Assembly: GCA_050010135.1 (NCBI GenBank)
Contig: JBEKLP010000003.1
Span: 1 to 64,000 of the forward strand
Direction: 5' to 3'
Source of the DNA: FEN-1073 sp050010135
GTDB lineage: Bacteria; Chloroflexota; Anaerolineae; Anaerolineales; RBG-16-64-43
Length of the DNA stretch: 64,000 bases
The notes beneath the pieces were generated by a model. It had not been told where the DNA came from. It did no database searches and worked only from the letters and a program-made list of their open reading frames with translations. Positions 1-10,645 of the stretch are shown one piece after another (positions within the stretch are counted from its first letter, which is position 1; each line of letters begins with the position of its first letter). The translations under genes were made by a program, and so were the position numbers.

Positions 1-2
1 TG

Positions 3-731
3 GCGGATTCTTTTTATCTGACCCAGCATGAGACGGCCTACATCGAAGCCGGGGCGTTCGTGGAATTTCTGATTGATCGGTTTGGGTGGGATCGAGTCTA
101 TGCCATGTTTCGCGATCCCGTAAGCGTTCAACCGCCGAGCGCCGCGCTGGATTCCATGATAAGCGCGCACCTACAAACACATTTGGCCGAGTGCGAATCG
201 GAATGGCTCGGCAGCCTACGGGAACGAACGCCCGATTCCGAGCAGGTCCAGGATGTAAAATTTACCGTCACATTTTTCGACGATCTGAGAAGATATCAGG
301 GTCTTTACACACCCGGCAGCGACGTCTCCGCCATGTGGATTCCGGATCTCCCCACCGCGCGGAAGCGCGGGATGACGGCCGATTACCTCGCCTCGCCCGA
401 AACCGCCGAATCGATCGCCCTGGAAACGATGTTCCGCGAGGCGCAACGTCAGTCCGGCGAGCAGAATTGGAAGGGAGCCTGGGAGAATCTCGACGCCATC
501 GAAAAGGTGCTCGCCGCCAGACAGCGGCGCGCACCCGATCCGGCGTTTGTTTCCCCGCTGGCGGACGGCTACCGCCGGCTCACCAGCGCCGTGCTCCGCA
601 GCGGGTACGAACCGTTGGATATCCTCCTGGAAAGCGGCCGCGCCGAAGTGACCGTTCGGCCGCTCGGCGGTTTGGAGAAGGGAACACAGATTTGGCAACG
701 AACCGGCGGAACCTGGTTGCGCGTCGAATGA
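3..731 (+). CDS. C-terminal part of a peptidase-MA-like (gluzincin) protein, truncated by the window edge
   Basis: The reading frame is already open at base 3, so the 5' end lies outside the window; the GTG at 60 is only an internal codon. The visible start reads ADSFYLTQHETAYIEAGAFV followed by EFLIDRFG, which resembles the helix after the HExxH site in peptidase-MA-like metallohydrolases (established family pattern). The catalytic HExxH itself is not in the window. The C-terminus (WLRVE) overlaps the next gene by four bases (ATGA), so the two are probably co-transcribed. The family call is an inference from a short fragment; a general secreted protein of unknown function is the alternative. 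Confidence 0.5.
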   Translation, partial: ADSFYLTQHETAYIEAGAFVEFLIDRFGWDRVYAMFRDPVSVQPPSAALDSMISAHLQTHLAECESEWLGSLRERTPDSEQVQDVKFTVTFFDDLRRYQGLYTPGSDVSAMWIPDLPTARKRGMTADYLASPETAESIALETMFREAQRQSGEQNWKGAWENLDAIEKVLAARQRRAPDPAFVSPLADGYRRLTSAVLRSGYEPLDILLESGRAEVTVRPLGGLEKGTQIWQRTGGTWLRVE

Positions 732-1462
732 GCCCGCTCCTTCCGGCGCTGGGTTTGACCCTCTTCGCCGTGCTGGTCGCAGCAGCGGTCCTGGCGTATC
801 TGATACTCCGTGGACGGCTGGGCGATCCGAAACGCAACGCGTTGGTGCGGGAATATTTGCACTCTCCCAGCGCGCATCCGGCTTGGGTGACTCGGGCCAA
901 TTCGCGCTGCGAAGGGGCGCCGTTCGCGTTTCCGACCGACGGCTACGTCGGCTACCTGTGGGGCGATACCTTCCAGCCGCTCAAACGCCACCAGGGGATC
1001 GACATCTTCGGAAACCTGCCTCTCGGCCAAACGCCCGTTCTTTCCACATCCGATGGTTTTCTCACACGCCTCGCGGATTGGAAGAGTGCCGTGATCATCC
1101 GCGTGCCGGACGATCCGCTCTCGCCGGGGCGTACGATTTGGATTTACTACGCCCACATGGCCGACCCCCAGGGCAACTCGTTCATCGAGGCGGAATTTCC
1201 GCCGGGCACACTGGAGAAGCCGGTGAGGATGGGCCAGAGGCTTGGTTTCCAGGGGAATTTCTCCGGCGATCCGGCCAACCCCAGCGGTGTGCATTTGCAC
1301 CTCTCGATTGTGCTCGGCGACGGCCGGGGCGGGTTCCGCAACGAGACCGACATTGCCAACACGCTCGATCCCTCGCCGTACTTCCGGATGCCGCTAAACG
1401 CCGGAAGCGGCGGATACGGCCCGCCGCGATGTCTTGCCGATTCCAATCCCAACGGATCTTAA
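728..1462 (+). CDS. membrane-anchored M23 (LytM-type) peptidase
   Basis: Likely Zn-dependent peptidoglycan endopeptidase of 244 residues facing the outside of the cell. A single N-terminal membrane helix (about residues 5-28, rich in Leu, Val and Ala) precedes the M23 domain. The metal-binding motif HQGIDIFG (HxxxD pattern) and the downstream HLHLS motif are both present, as in active members. The ATG at 728 is chosen because it overlaps the stop of the upstream gene as ATGA and places the membrane helix at the N-terminus; the open frame extends further upstream but only as a shadow of the first gene. Role in cell-wall remodelling is family knowledge; the substrate bond is unknown. Confidence 0.85.
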   Translation: MSPLLPALGLTLFAVLVAAAVLAYLILRGRLGDPKRNALVREYLHSPSAHPAWVTRANSRCEGAPFAFPTDGYVGYLWGDTFQPLKRHQGIDIFGNLPLGQTPVLSTSDGFLTRLADWKSAVIIRVPDDPLSPGRTIWIYYAHMADPQGNSFIEAEFPPGTLEKPVRMGQRLGFQGNFSGDPANPSGVHLHLSIVLGDGRGGFRNETDIANTLDPSPYFRMPLNAGSGGYGPPRCLADSNPNGS

Positions 1463-1602
1463 TTTTTCGAGAGTCGCATTTTCTGCAGGATTCTTCCACG
1501 GGGGTTTTTCGTTCCATGGGATGTGCGGTATGCTTTTCGTGATCATCCACGGGGAATCGTAATGGTTAAAAATCCTCCGGAGAAAATAGTTCAGGAGGCC
1601 GC

Positions 1603-2790
<1,188 letters not shown>

Positions 2791-2850
2791 AGGGCGCGGA
2801 TTTCCCTCGTGCCTCAAAAATTTTCCGGGAGATACGGGAAACGGAGAACC

Positions 2851-4335
2851 ATGAATACCTTAAAAAGAATCTACCGCGATTCCCTCGCCCTGCTGACGGA
2901 TTTTTACGAGATCACCATGGCCTACGGCTATTGGAAATCCGGAATGGCGGATACCGAAGCCGTGTTCCATCTTTCCTTCCGGGAAAATCCATTCGGCGGC
3001 GGGTTCACTATCGCCTGCGGATTGGAACACGTCCTGGAGTATCTTGCCGATTTTTCGTTCGACCCGTCGGATTTGGAATATCTTTCCGGAATCCGCGACC
3101 GCAAGGGGAAGCCGATGCTGGAGCCGGCATTCCTCAGTTTTCTCGGCAGTCTGAAGCTGGCTTGCGATGTGGATGCGATGCCGGAAGGTACGGTGGTGTT
3201 CCCCCAGGAACCGCTCCTGAGAATTCAGGGTCCGCTGTTGCAATGCCAGATTCTGGAATCGGTCCTCCTGAATATTTTGAATTTTCAATCGCTGATCGCC
3301 ACCAAGGCGGCCAGGGTGGTCCTGGCCGCGGGAGGGGATCCCGTTTTGGAGTTCGGCTTGCGCCGGGCGCAGGGTTTCGACGGCGCGCTGGCCGCAAGCC
3401 GGGCCGCCTACATCGGAGGTTGCGCGGCCACCTCGAACGTTCTGGCCGGGAAGCTCTTCGGCATTCCCATCGCGGGAACCCACTCCCACAGCTGGGTGAT
3501 GGCGTTCGATTCAGAGGAGGAAGCCTTTGCGCAGTACGCGCGCATCCTTCCCGATAATTGCATCTTCCTGGTCGATACGTATCAGACGCTGCCCGGGGTT
3601 CGCCACGCCGTGCAAACGGCGAAGGAACTGCGCACGCGCGGTTCCGAGATGGTGGGCATCCGTCTGGATTCCGGGGATCTGGCCGCCCTCAGCCAGGAAG
3701 CCAGAAAGATCCTGGACCAGTCCGGTTTTCCAAAAGCGCAGATCGTCGCCAGCAACGAACTGGACGAACAGATCATCGAAAGCTTGAAGCATCAGGGCGC
3801 GAAAATCAACCTATGGGGCGTGGGGACCAAACTGGTGACGGCTTTCGACCAGCCGGCGCTCGGCGGAGTGTATAAACTCTCGGCGCTGCGCAAGAATGGA
3901 CGGGAGTGGGATTATAAGATGAAGATTTCGGATCAGGCGGCCAAAACCTCGACCCCGGGGATCCTGCAGGTCCGGCGGTTCCGGCGCGGAGGGGAGAACT
4001 TGGCCGACGCGATTATAGAGGAAGGGACAAGCCGGCAAGGCGAGTGCGTGATCGTCGATCCAGGCGACACCACACGCAAGGAAACTATCCCCGCCGACGC
4101 CGAACACGCCGATCTGCTCCTTCCCGTCGTGCGCGGCGGGAAGGTGGTGTATCCGGAGGTGGAGCTTGAAACCATCCGCGAAAGAAGGGCCGAGAACCTC
4201 GCCGCGTTCCCTTCCGGAATCAAGCGGTTCATCTACCCGCACCGATACCCGGTGGGATTGGAACTGGGTCTCTACCGGAAGAAATTGACGACCGCCTTGC
4301 GGAATACGAAGCAGCATTCGGAGGCGAAAAAATGA
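2851..4335 (+). CDS. pncB: nicotinate phosphoribosyltransferase
   Basis: Converts nicotinate and PRPP to nicotinate mononucleotide in NAD salvage (cytoplasm). The 494-residue length and the order of motifs fit the PncB family: N-terminal LLTDFYEITMAYGYW, central FGLRRAQG, AGTHSHSWVM with the conserved histidines, VDTYQTLPG, IRLDSGD and WGVGTKLVTA. The ATG at 2851 is preferred over an upstream in-frame GTG at 2809 because the family starts close to LTDFYE and a purine-rich CGGAGA precedes it. It overlaps pncA by four bases. Together the pair forms a complete nicotinamide-to-NaMN route. Confidence 0.95.
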   Translation: MNTLKRIYRDSLALLTDFYEITMAYGYWKSGMADTEAVFHLSFRENPFGGGFTIACGLEHVLEYLADFSFDPSDLEYLSGIRDRKGKPMLEPAFLSFLGSLKLACDVDAMPEGTVVFPQEPLLRIQGPLLQCQILESVLLNILNFQSLIATKAARVVLAAGGDPVLEFGLRRAQGFDGALAASRAAYIGGCAATSNVLAGKLFGIPIAGTHSHSWVMAFDSEEEAFAQYARILPDNCIFLVDTYQTLPGVRHAVQTAKELRTRGSEMVGIRLDSGDLAALSQEARKILDQSGFPKAQIVASNELDEQIIESLKHQGAKINLWGVGTKLVTAFDQPALGGVYKLSALRKNGREWDYKMKISDQAAKTSTPGILQVRRFRRGGENLADAIIEEGTSRQGECVIVDPGDTTRKETIPADAEHADLLLPVVRGGKVVYPEVELETIRERRAENLAAFPSGIKRFIYPHRYPVGLELGLYRKKLTTALRNTKQHSEAKK

Positions 4336-5033
4336 AAGCCCTGATCCTGGTCGACATTCAGTACGATTTCTGCCCGGGCGGATCCCTGGCCGTTCCGGAG
4401 GGCGACGAGATCGTTCCGATCGCCAACCGCCTGCAGAAGAAATTCGATTTGATTGTGGCCACGCAGGATTGGCACCCGCGCGGGCATGGCAGCTTTGCCA
4501 GCACGCACGGTAAACCGCCGTACGAGGCGGTCTTCATCAACGGTTCTCCGCAGACTCTCTGGCCGGACCATTGCGTCCAGGGTACACACGGCGCGGAATT
4601 GGTCGCACCGCTAGATAAAACCCGTATCGCGCGGATTTTTCAAAAAGGAACCGACCCGCGCATCGACAGTTACAGCGGCTTCCTCGACGCCGACCATAAA
4701 AACTCCACCGGCCTGGCCGATTTCCTTCGCGAGCACGATGTCACCCGGGTCTACCTTGCGGGGCTGGCCACCGACTACTGCGTGAAGTACACCGCGCTCG
4801 ACGCAGCGCAGTTGGGGTTCGAAACGTTCGTCTTCCTAGACGCGTGCCGCGGGGTTAATCTGCATCCGGGCGATTCCGAGGCGGCAATCCGCGAGATGAA
4901 AGCGGCGGGTGTGAAAATCATCCGAAGCGGCGCGATTCTGAAAACCCCGAAACCCCGTGCGCCGCGGAAGCCCGCGCGAAAAAGCCACGTGCGAAGACGA
5001 ACGACGAATGCCAAGGAGAAGAAGCGGGGATAA
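4332..5033 (+). CDS. pncA: nicotinamidase
   Basis: Hydrolyses nicotinamide to nicotinate and ammonia, feeding the PncB reaction encoded just upstream (ATGA overlap, translational coupling likely). The isochorismatase fold shows the catalytic triad Asp8 (LVDIQYDF), Lys105 (FQKG) and Cys150 (ATDYCV). Metal-site residues Asp46, His48 and His52 lie in TQDWHPRGHGSF, with His80 in WPDHCVQG. At 233 residues it is slightly longer than usual because of a strongly basic tail of about 30 residues (KPRAPRKPARKSHVRRR), which has no known role and looks disordered. Confidence 0.95.
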   Translation: MKALILVDIQYDFCPGGSLAVPEGDEIVPIANRLQKKFDLIVATQDWHPRGHGSFASTHGKPPYEAVFINGSPQTLWPDHCVQGTHGAELVAPLDKTRIARIFQKGTDPRIDSYSGFLDADHKNSTGLADFLREHDVTRVYLAGLATDYCVKYTALDAAQLGFETFVFLDACRGVNLHPGDSEAAIREMKAAGVKIIRSGAILKTPKPRAPRKPARKSHVRRRTTNAKEKKRG

Positions 5034-5224
5034 GGAAATCAGGCACCCGGTTCCATTCGGTCGATCGGGTATGGATCGCCAGCCGAGTAATGCCATAACG
5101 GAGCTGAGTCCGGCGGATAACGCAATTCGGATTCTAGTGTATCGGAGGATCGTAGATAAAATCGAAAGGGTTAAGGTTTTCTATGGGGCCGTGATTGGGT
5201 GGATAATTATGGAAGGAAATTATT

Positions 5225-5980
5225 ATGAAAATAATAAAAAACCTAAAGATCTATAAACCGATTCGTCAATGGCGTATATCACAGACCGTTAGTCAATGGA
5301 CGGATGGCGATAATGTGAAATTGAATTTCTACAAGCCATTTATCGAAACCGGTTCCGTTGTATTTGACGTGGGAGCCAACATTGGAAAACGGACAAAGGT
5401 TTTCTTAAAATTGGGTGCTCGGGTCGTTGCCATTGAGCCTCAGAAGGAATGCGCCCAAATTCTGCATTTGGCTTTTCGCAATAAAATTATTCTCGTTCAG
5501 AAGGGATTGGCGGAGAAGGAAGGCATTGGGGAAATTCGACTGGATCAATCGACGACATTATCTTCCATGTCCGACGAGTGGATCGAAGCCGTAAAAACAA
5601 GCGGTCGATTCAAGGATCATGACTGGGCCGGAAAACAACAAATAGAGACAACGACACTGGATAACCTAATCCAAAGTTATGGACTGCCAAGTTTTATTAA
5701 AATTGATGTAGAGGGTTACGAATATCAAGTCTTGAAAGGCCTGACCAGGCGCGTGAATGCGATTTCCATCGAGAATACGCCGGAACGATTTGAATCGGCA
5801 AGAGACTGCATCGAATATCTGGCCACGCTGGGTGAAATAGAATTAAATTATTCTTTTGGCGAAACAATGCAATGGGCATTTCCGCATTGGATGCAAAAGA
5901 ATGAAATGATATTCTTTCTGAAGCAGATACGCGAGCAGAAGGATGAGGGCATGGGTGATGTATATATTAAATTCATTTGA
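5225..5980 (+). CDS. FkbM family SAM-dependent methyltransferase
   Basis: Probable O-methyltransferase of 251 residues. The Rossmann fold is marked by FDVGANIGKRT (SAM-binding motif I), VVAIEPQ at the end of strand 2, TTLDNLI, and the FkbM signature FIKIDVEGYEYQVLKG. FkbM enzymes often methylate sugars or polyketides; the substrate cannot be read here. GGAAGGA at 5211-5217 is spaced 7 bases from the ATG. The gene and its flanks (about 5034-6118) are clearly richer in A/T than the surroundings, and no sugar or polyketide genes adjoin it, which suggests horizontal acquisition. Confidence 0.85.
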   Translation: MKIIKNLKIYKPIRQWRISQTVSQWTDGDNVKLNFYKPFIETGSVVFDVGANIGKRTKVFLKLGARVVAIEPQKECAQILHLAFRNKIILVQKGLAEKEGIGEIRLDQSTTLSSMSDEWIEAVKTSGRFKDHDWAGKQQIETTTLDNLIQSYGLPSFIKIDVEGYEYQVLKGLTRRVNAISIENTPERFESARDCIEYLATLGEIELNYSFGETMQWAFPHWMQKNEMIFFLKQIREQKDEGMGDVYIKFI

Positions 5981-6118
5981 AGGAACGTTCAACCCGGTGC
6001 TATACCGGGAGCGGCGAAAAACTAATGGAATCCCGTTTTTCAAATCCTACGGATAAAATCAGATTCACTCTGCAAACCTTGCCAAGCCGTTAACCCTTTG
6101 GCGTAGGACAACCTAGCT

Positions 6119-7240
6119 ATGATATCAATCTCCAAGGAACGAGAATCGGTTTCCCCATTGCCCGCATCGAAGGACATTCCGTCCGGGAACTCCCGGCTCC
6201 GGGTATTGTTTGCGCGCCTTGTAATCGGCTTGATCGTATTCATTTGCGCCGAAGTGTTCTCCGGCGCATCGCTGCGTCTGGGATTGTGGAATCCCTGGAC
6301 GATACTGGTTACCTATTGGCTTTATTTCGCGCACTTCTTTTTCTTCACAACGCTTGCCGTACGCACGGGCCGGACGTCCCTCTCGTCCCTGTACCTCTGG
6401 GGCGTGCTGTTCGGGTTGTACGAGTCCTGGATCACCAAGGTCGTCTGGAGCGGGTACGGCGGCGGCACATTCGCCATGGGGCATATCGGGCCGTATGGAT
6501 TTTCCGAGATCAGCATGGTGTTTTTCTATCATCCGGTGGTGTCCTTCATCCTGCCGCTTGCTGTGGCCTGCTTGCTCTGTCCGCCACTGCGCCGCTTGTT
6601 CCCCGAGCTCGGGTGGTTCACCGGAAAAAACAGGGGCGCGCGATTCGCGCAGGTCTACCTGGTCCTCTCCTTCGCAACGGTGATGGGAATGAACTCCGGG
6701 GGACCGGTCAACTTGGCACTCAACCTGGCCGCGGCGATCATTCTTTTATTGGTGTTGTTGCGATTGGCGCAACCTGCCCTGGCGGCAATGGGTGGGCGAT
6801 CCATCGTGGTCTTCGGCCGTTGGGGATTTGGCGCACTGTGCGTTTATCTCACAATGCTCTACGGCGTCTCATATTTCGCCATCCGGCCCGAGGGGCTGCC
6901 TTCGATCGCCGTGCAATTGTTTACCTTCGTCTTTTACGCGCTCGCCATCGCCGGTCTATGGTTACACCGCAGACGGAAACCGCTCGGCGTTGACGGGGTC
7001 TCGGTGGAGAAACGGGAACTACGGTTGGTTCTCTGGTTATTCGCCGGATTGGTCGCCCTGGGTTTTGCGATTTCGATCTTTGGGTTGAATCCCGTGCTCG
7101 AACTCTTTATCGTTTTGAATTTCGTGGTTTGGACGCCATCTGGCTTCGTGTTCGCAGCCCTGGCGCTCGTAATGGGAGTCCGGGAATACCTGAGTGGGCG
7201 GGCGAACCGAGTGGAAGCGGACCCCAGTACCGCCGAATGA
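6119..7240 (+). CDS. multi-pass membrane protein of unknown function
   Basis: A 373-residue integral membrane protein. After a hydrophilic N-terminus of about 28 residues there are roughly nine to ten hydrophobic segments (for example LVIGLIVFICAEVF, AAAIILLLVLLRLA and ALYGVS-type stretches), with positively charged loops such as HRRRKP. No transporter or enzyme motif is recognised. No good Shine-Dalgarno precedes the ATG at 6119. It converges with the glycosyltransferase gene on the other strand. Function is not assigned. Confidence 0.7.
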   Translation: MISISKERESVSPLPASKDIPSGNSRLRVLFARLVIGLIVFICAEVFSGASLRLGLWNPWTILVTYWLYFAHFFFFTTLAVRTGRTSLSSLYLWGVLFGLYESWITKVVWSGYGGGTFAMGHIGPYGFSEISMVFFYHPVVSFILPLAVACLLCPPLRRLFPELGWFTGKNRGARFAQVYLVLSFATVMGMNSGGPVNLALNLAAAIILLLVLLRLAQPALAAMGGRSIVVFGRWGFGALCVYLTMLYGVSYFAIRPEGLPSIAVQLFTFVFYALAIAGLWLHRRRKPLGVDGVSVEKRELRLVLWLFAGLVALGFAISIFGLNPVLELFIVLNFVVWTPSGFVFAALALVMGVREYLSGRANRVEADPSTAE

Positions 7241-7350
7241 TTATCAATCTAACTTGAAACACGGCTTTCCCCATCCGCCCAGTTTGCTTCGCTGGCCTGC
7301 ACTCGGACATGAAAATATTCAGTCTGTTGGTCTTGCCGGTTGCCAATCGA

Positions 7351-8775
7351 TTACGAAAGGGGAATGGGAATACGTTTTGAAAAATGCTCATGAAGGGACG
7401 GAATCGCCTTGCAAAGAGCCAAGGCGGCCAACAAACAAAGGATGGGTTCGATGGGGATCCGGAATCGGGCGTTACTAGCAAGCCCAGGGATATACATTAG
7501 TAGAATGCACGGAACCACCAGCAGGGCCAGCGCCAAACATTTCCTATACCGGAGAAGTTGCAGAAAGCCGATGGCTGAAAGCAGGTAAAGCAATCCATAG
7601 AACACCGATAGGACGACCGTTACAAGGAGTATCTCCGGCTGGCCAATGTTCGAAATTGCTGGGGATAACTCCCCATTCGTCACAGAGTCCGGATTTATCT
7701 TTCCCGGTTCGAGATACATAATAAAATAGGAAGCCCCCGGCCGGAGACCATTCAGACTGTTGAGCCCGTTGAACCAAATTGCACGGAGCGGATCCGCAAG
7801 CAGCATGCGCATCGCCGCAGAAAACATCGCGTCGGATTGCTCGACTTCGGTCACGGGGTGTAGTCCTGTTTCAGCCAAATATTGCTGATAATACTTAGTC
7901 GCCACTTCTCCGGCTTCCTTAAGGGTTAAGTCATCCCGCCAAGTGATATATCCGGCGGCGTTGTAATACAATAGGTTCGCGCCTTGTACTGTTGCCAATA
8001 TCGGTCTTCCAAAAATACAATTATTGCGGTAGAGCCATGGGGCGATAACCGCCGCAACCATAACGCTAAACAGCGCGCATTTTGCCATGGCACGACGCCA
8101 CCCGACACCTAGGCACAAAGCGGGGATCAGGGATGGCCAAAGGAAAATCCCGATGGGACGGATCAGAATAGCCGCTCCCAAAAGTGCTCCACCAAAAGCC
8201 GAATACACCAAGCGAGTTTCAGTTAATACAAGCAGCAGAACCAAGAAAAATGCAGTAAAGAGAATTTCGGAAAGAAGGAGTCCGGCGAAGACGGCCGGCA
8301 ACGGAGCGACCATCCAAAGCACACATCCAATAACCCCGATGCGTAGGGAACCCAACACCTTTTCTCCCAATCGGACGATAACCAGGCCGGTGACCGCATG
8401 CAAAAGGGATTGCGCAAATACAACCGCTAGGTTTGAGGAACCGGTGAAGAAGAAGATCAGCGCCAAGAAAAGCGGATATCCGGGAGTTCGAAACACGTCG
8501 GGCGAAAAGGGCGCGACGGAGGATTGAGAGAAGACCCCGTGCCCCAACAGGTTAATCGCGAGTTGATAATAACCGGGTGCGTCCCCTGGCGGGATAACGC
8601 GCGCGGGATTGGCCAGCGCCAAGAAAAGCACCGGCAGGCGCAGGAGGAATCCCACAAGGAACAAAACCAGATACCTGCGCCAGGCGGCACCTTCTAAATA
8701 CGAAATACCGGAACGGAAAATTCTCTGCATGGATGGGTGGATATGCTGCCGAGCCGATTGGGGGGTGAGAGACAA
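7351..8775 (-). CDS. GT-C fold membrane glycosyltransferase (ArnT/PMT, GT39-like)
   Basis: Multi-spanning glycosyltransferase of 474 residues that would use a polyprenyl-phosphate sugar donor on the outer face of the membrane. The first extracytoplasmic loop carries the GT-C hallmark GDAPGYYQLAINLL with its acidic residue, followed by FRTPGYPLFLALI, both typical of the ArnT-like family. About ten further hydrophobic helices follow. The start is taken as TTG at 8775 because AAAGGAG (8781-8787) lies 5 bases upstream; the ATG at 8730 is an alternative. Acceptor and sugar are unknown; lipid or protein glycosylation is possible. Confidence 0.8.
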   Translation of the reverse strand: MSLTPQSARQHIHPSMQRIFRSGISYLEGAAWRRYLVLFLVGFLLRLPVLFLALANPARVIPPGDAPGYYQLAINLLGHGVFSQSSVAPFSPDVFRTPGYPLFLALIFFFTGSSNLAVVFAQSLLHAVTGLVIVRLGEKVLGSLRIGVIGCVLWMVAPLPAVFAGLLLSEILFTAFFLVLLLVLTETRLVYSAFGGALLGAAILIRPIGIFLWPSLIPALCLGVGWRRAMAKCALFSVMVAAVIAPWLYRNNCIFGRPILATVQGANLLYYNAAGYITWRDDLTLKEAGEVATKYYQQYLAETGLHPVTEVEQSDAMFSAAMRMLLADPLRAIWFNGLNSLNGLRPGASYFIMYLEPGKINPDSVTNGELSPAISNIGQPEILLVTVVLSVFYGLLYLLSAIGFLQLLRYRKCLALALLVVPCILLMYIPGLASNARFRIPIEPILCLLAALALCKAIPSLHEHFSKRIPIPLS

Positions 8776-9406
8776 AAAGTCTCCTTTAACGATTCAATTC
8801 CCCTCGCGTTAATTTTCCTAAGGGAAAATGAATAAAATTTCCGAAAAGCCCGTCAACGCGTATCCGCTCTGATCTTATGGCAATCGCAATGTTTTGTCCA
8901 TTGTATCCGAATGGAATACTTCGAGCAACTATCTGATCGCACAGACCGACTCATGATCCGGGCGCATCATTTGTCCGAATCGTTGGAATTGAACAAGATC
9001 GGACATCGTATCTATTAACCCATTACCAATTGAGCGTGCTCTGGAGCCTATTTGACATTTTTTCCATCTTTATTTGCTTTGAGTTTCTTTCCGTCGGGAA
9101 AGGTCGGCATCCATTCCGCCCTTGCGTTGATAATTCTCCTGCCGAAAAAGTCCATTTGGATCATTCCCCCGTTGACATAGTGACGGGGAATGGTTTGGAT
9201 GCGCGGGGCCAACGCACAGGGTTTGATGTAGTGTATTCCCGCCTAGCGATGGTTTGAGATAACTTCCTGACGATAATCCCCGGTCCGGTGGAGAGAGTTG
9301 GTGCTTTTTTAGCCGGGTCGCGAAGCCTGGGGGCCAGCCCGGAAAACCGGCCGAGAGCCAGTTGATTGATCGCAACCCTCCCCGATAATCTTGATACAAT
9401 CTCCCC
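8776..9406. other. non-coding divergent intergenic region with one hairpin
   Basis: About 630 bases between two divergent genes with no convincing gene on either strand. It holds an inverted repeat, CATTCCCCCGT at 9162-9172 and ACGGGGAATG at 9183-9192 (10 pairs with one bulged C), whose loop contains TTGACA. Upstream promoters for both neighbours must lie here. A GC-rich stretch at about 9285-9370 may be structured but matches no RNA family that I can name. Confidence 0.5.
9395..9400 (+). promoter_or_regulatory. extended -10 element placed for a leaderless sbcD transcript
   Basis: TACAAT at 9395-9400 is preceded by TGA (TGn extended -10) and ends 6 bases before the sbcD ATG, with no Shine-Dalgarno in between. 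Transcription starting about 7 bases downstream would begin at or next to the start codon. No good -35 is seen, as is common with extended -10 promoters. Inference from spacing only. Confidence 0.4.
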
Positions 9407-10645
9407 ATGCCGCCCATCCGCCTCATCCACTTCGCCGACCTGCACGTAGGCATGGAAAACTACGGCCGGCTGGACCCCGCCACCGGAACCTCCTCCCGTA
9501 CGCGGGATTTTCTCGACCGGCTCGACGAAGTGGTCGATTACGCGCTCGACCACAAAGCCGACCTGGTGATTTTCGCCGGCGACGCATTCAAGACGCGCGA
9601 CCCGGAACCCACCCAGCAGCGCGAATTCGCACGCCGAATTAAAAAACTTGCCGATAAAATCCCAACCCTGCTCCTGGTGGGAAACCACGATCTTCCCGGG
9701 ACGGTCTCCAAGGCCACCAGCCTGGATATCTACCATGTGCTGGATATCCCCAACGTGATCGTGGGATACAAACCCGATTCGCAGGTAGTGCAAACGGAGC
9801 ACGGCCCGGTATACCTCGCCTGGATGCCGTATCCTTCTCGCAACCGGTTGCTCCTCGACGAGGAGTACAAGGGCAAATCGCTGCCCGAGCTGGAGCAGAT
9901 CCTGCGCGATAAAGTCACCCAATATATCCGGGAACTTTCGGAGCAGGCTGCGAAACAGGATGCGCCGCGGATATTCGCCGGACACTTCACGGTCTCCGGC
10001 GCGGCCTTCGGTTCCGAGCGCACGGTCATGCTCGGAAGCGACGTGGCCGTGATGAAAAGCGCGGTGGCCGAGACGGCGTGGGATTACGTCGCGCTCGGGC
10101 ACATTCACAAGCATCAGAATCTCACCGCGGGGGAAACCGGACTGCCGCCGGTGGTATACGCCGGGTCGCTGGAGCGAATCGATTTTGGCGAGGAAAACGA
10201 ACCGAAGGGTTTTTGTTTCGCGGAAATTTCGCGGGGCAAAACCGAGTGGGAGTTCGTCCCCGATCGCGCGCGCCCGTTTCACACCATCCGGGTGGACGTA
10301 AAGACCGAGGATCAACCCACCCAGGCGGTGCTCGACGCGATCGCGTTGCGCAGAGCGGAGATCCGCGACGCCGTCGTCCGAATCGTCATTTCCATGACCG
10401 GCGAACAGAGCGCCTTGCTCGACGAACGCGCCGTGCAAAAGGCGGCCGAGAGCGCGTCTCACCTGGACGTTCAACTCGAAGTACGCCAGGAAGTCCGTAC
10501 GCGTCTCGGCACCGATAGCGCCGAATCGCTCACCCCGCTGGAATTGCTGGAAAGATATTTCCGCGCAAAGGCCGTCGAAGAAAACCGCATCGCGGAATTG
10601 CTGCGGGTGGCGGAGGAGATCATCAAAGAAGACGATGGACAATAG
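9407..10645 (+). CDS. sbcD: SbcD/Mre11 family DNA repair exonuclease subunit
   Basis: Nuclease subunit (412 residues) of the SbcCD/Mre11-Rad50 complex that processes DNA ends and hairpins. The calcineurin-like phosphoesterase motifs are complete: Asp11 and His13 in FADLHVG, Asp59 in FAGDAF, Asn93-His94-Asp in LLVGNHD, and downstream AGHFTV and LGHIHKH, which supply the remaining manganese ligands. The C-terminal capping region follows, ending in a helical segment rich in Glu. The partner sbcC lies 192 bases downstream, separated by an inverted repeat. The start is preceded by an extended -10 rather than a ribosome site. Confidence 0.93.
   Translation: MPPIRLIHFADLHVGMENYGRLDPATGTSSRTRDFLDRLDEVVDYALDHKADLVIFAGDAFKTRDPEPTQQREFARRIKKLADKIPTLLLVGNHDLPGTVSKATSLDIYHVLDIPNVIVGYKPDSQVVQTEHGPVYLAWMPYPSRNRLLLDEEYKGKSLPELEQILRDKVTQYIRELSEQAAKQDAPRIFAGHFTVSGAAFGSERTVMLGSDVAVMKSAVAETAWDYVALGHIHKHQNLTAGETGLPPVVYAGSLERIDFGEENEPKGFCFAEISRGKTEWEFVPDRARPFHTIRVDVKTEDQPTQAVLDAIALRRAEIRDAVVRIVISMTGEQSALLDERAVQKAAESASHLDVQLEVRQEVRTRLGTDSAESLTPLELLERYFRAKAVEENRIAELLRVAEEIIKEDDGQ

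Noticed and set aside
86..727. Upstream extension of the M23 peptidase frame
   Set aside because: It is a shadow of the peptidase-MA-like gene; the ATG at 728 with ATGA overlap and a membrane helix is a better start.
4957..5256. 99-codon frame between pncA and the FkbM gene
   Set aside because: It overlaps the pncA tail and the FkbM start, and it has no ribosome site or recognisable sequence.
9320..9370. GC-rich stretch with GTCGCGAAGCCT resembling part of a c-di-GMP (GEMM) riboswitch
   Set aside because: The partner segment with the AAACC/GAAA hairpin is absent upstream and no second conserved stem was found, so the likeness is limited to a few bases.
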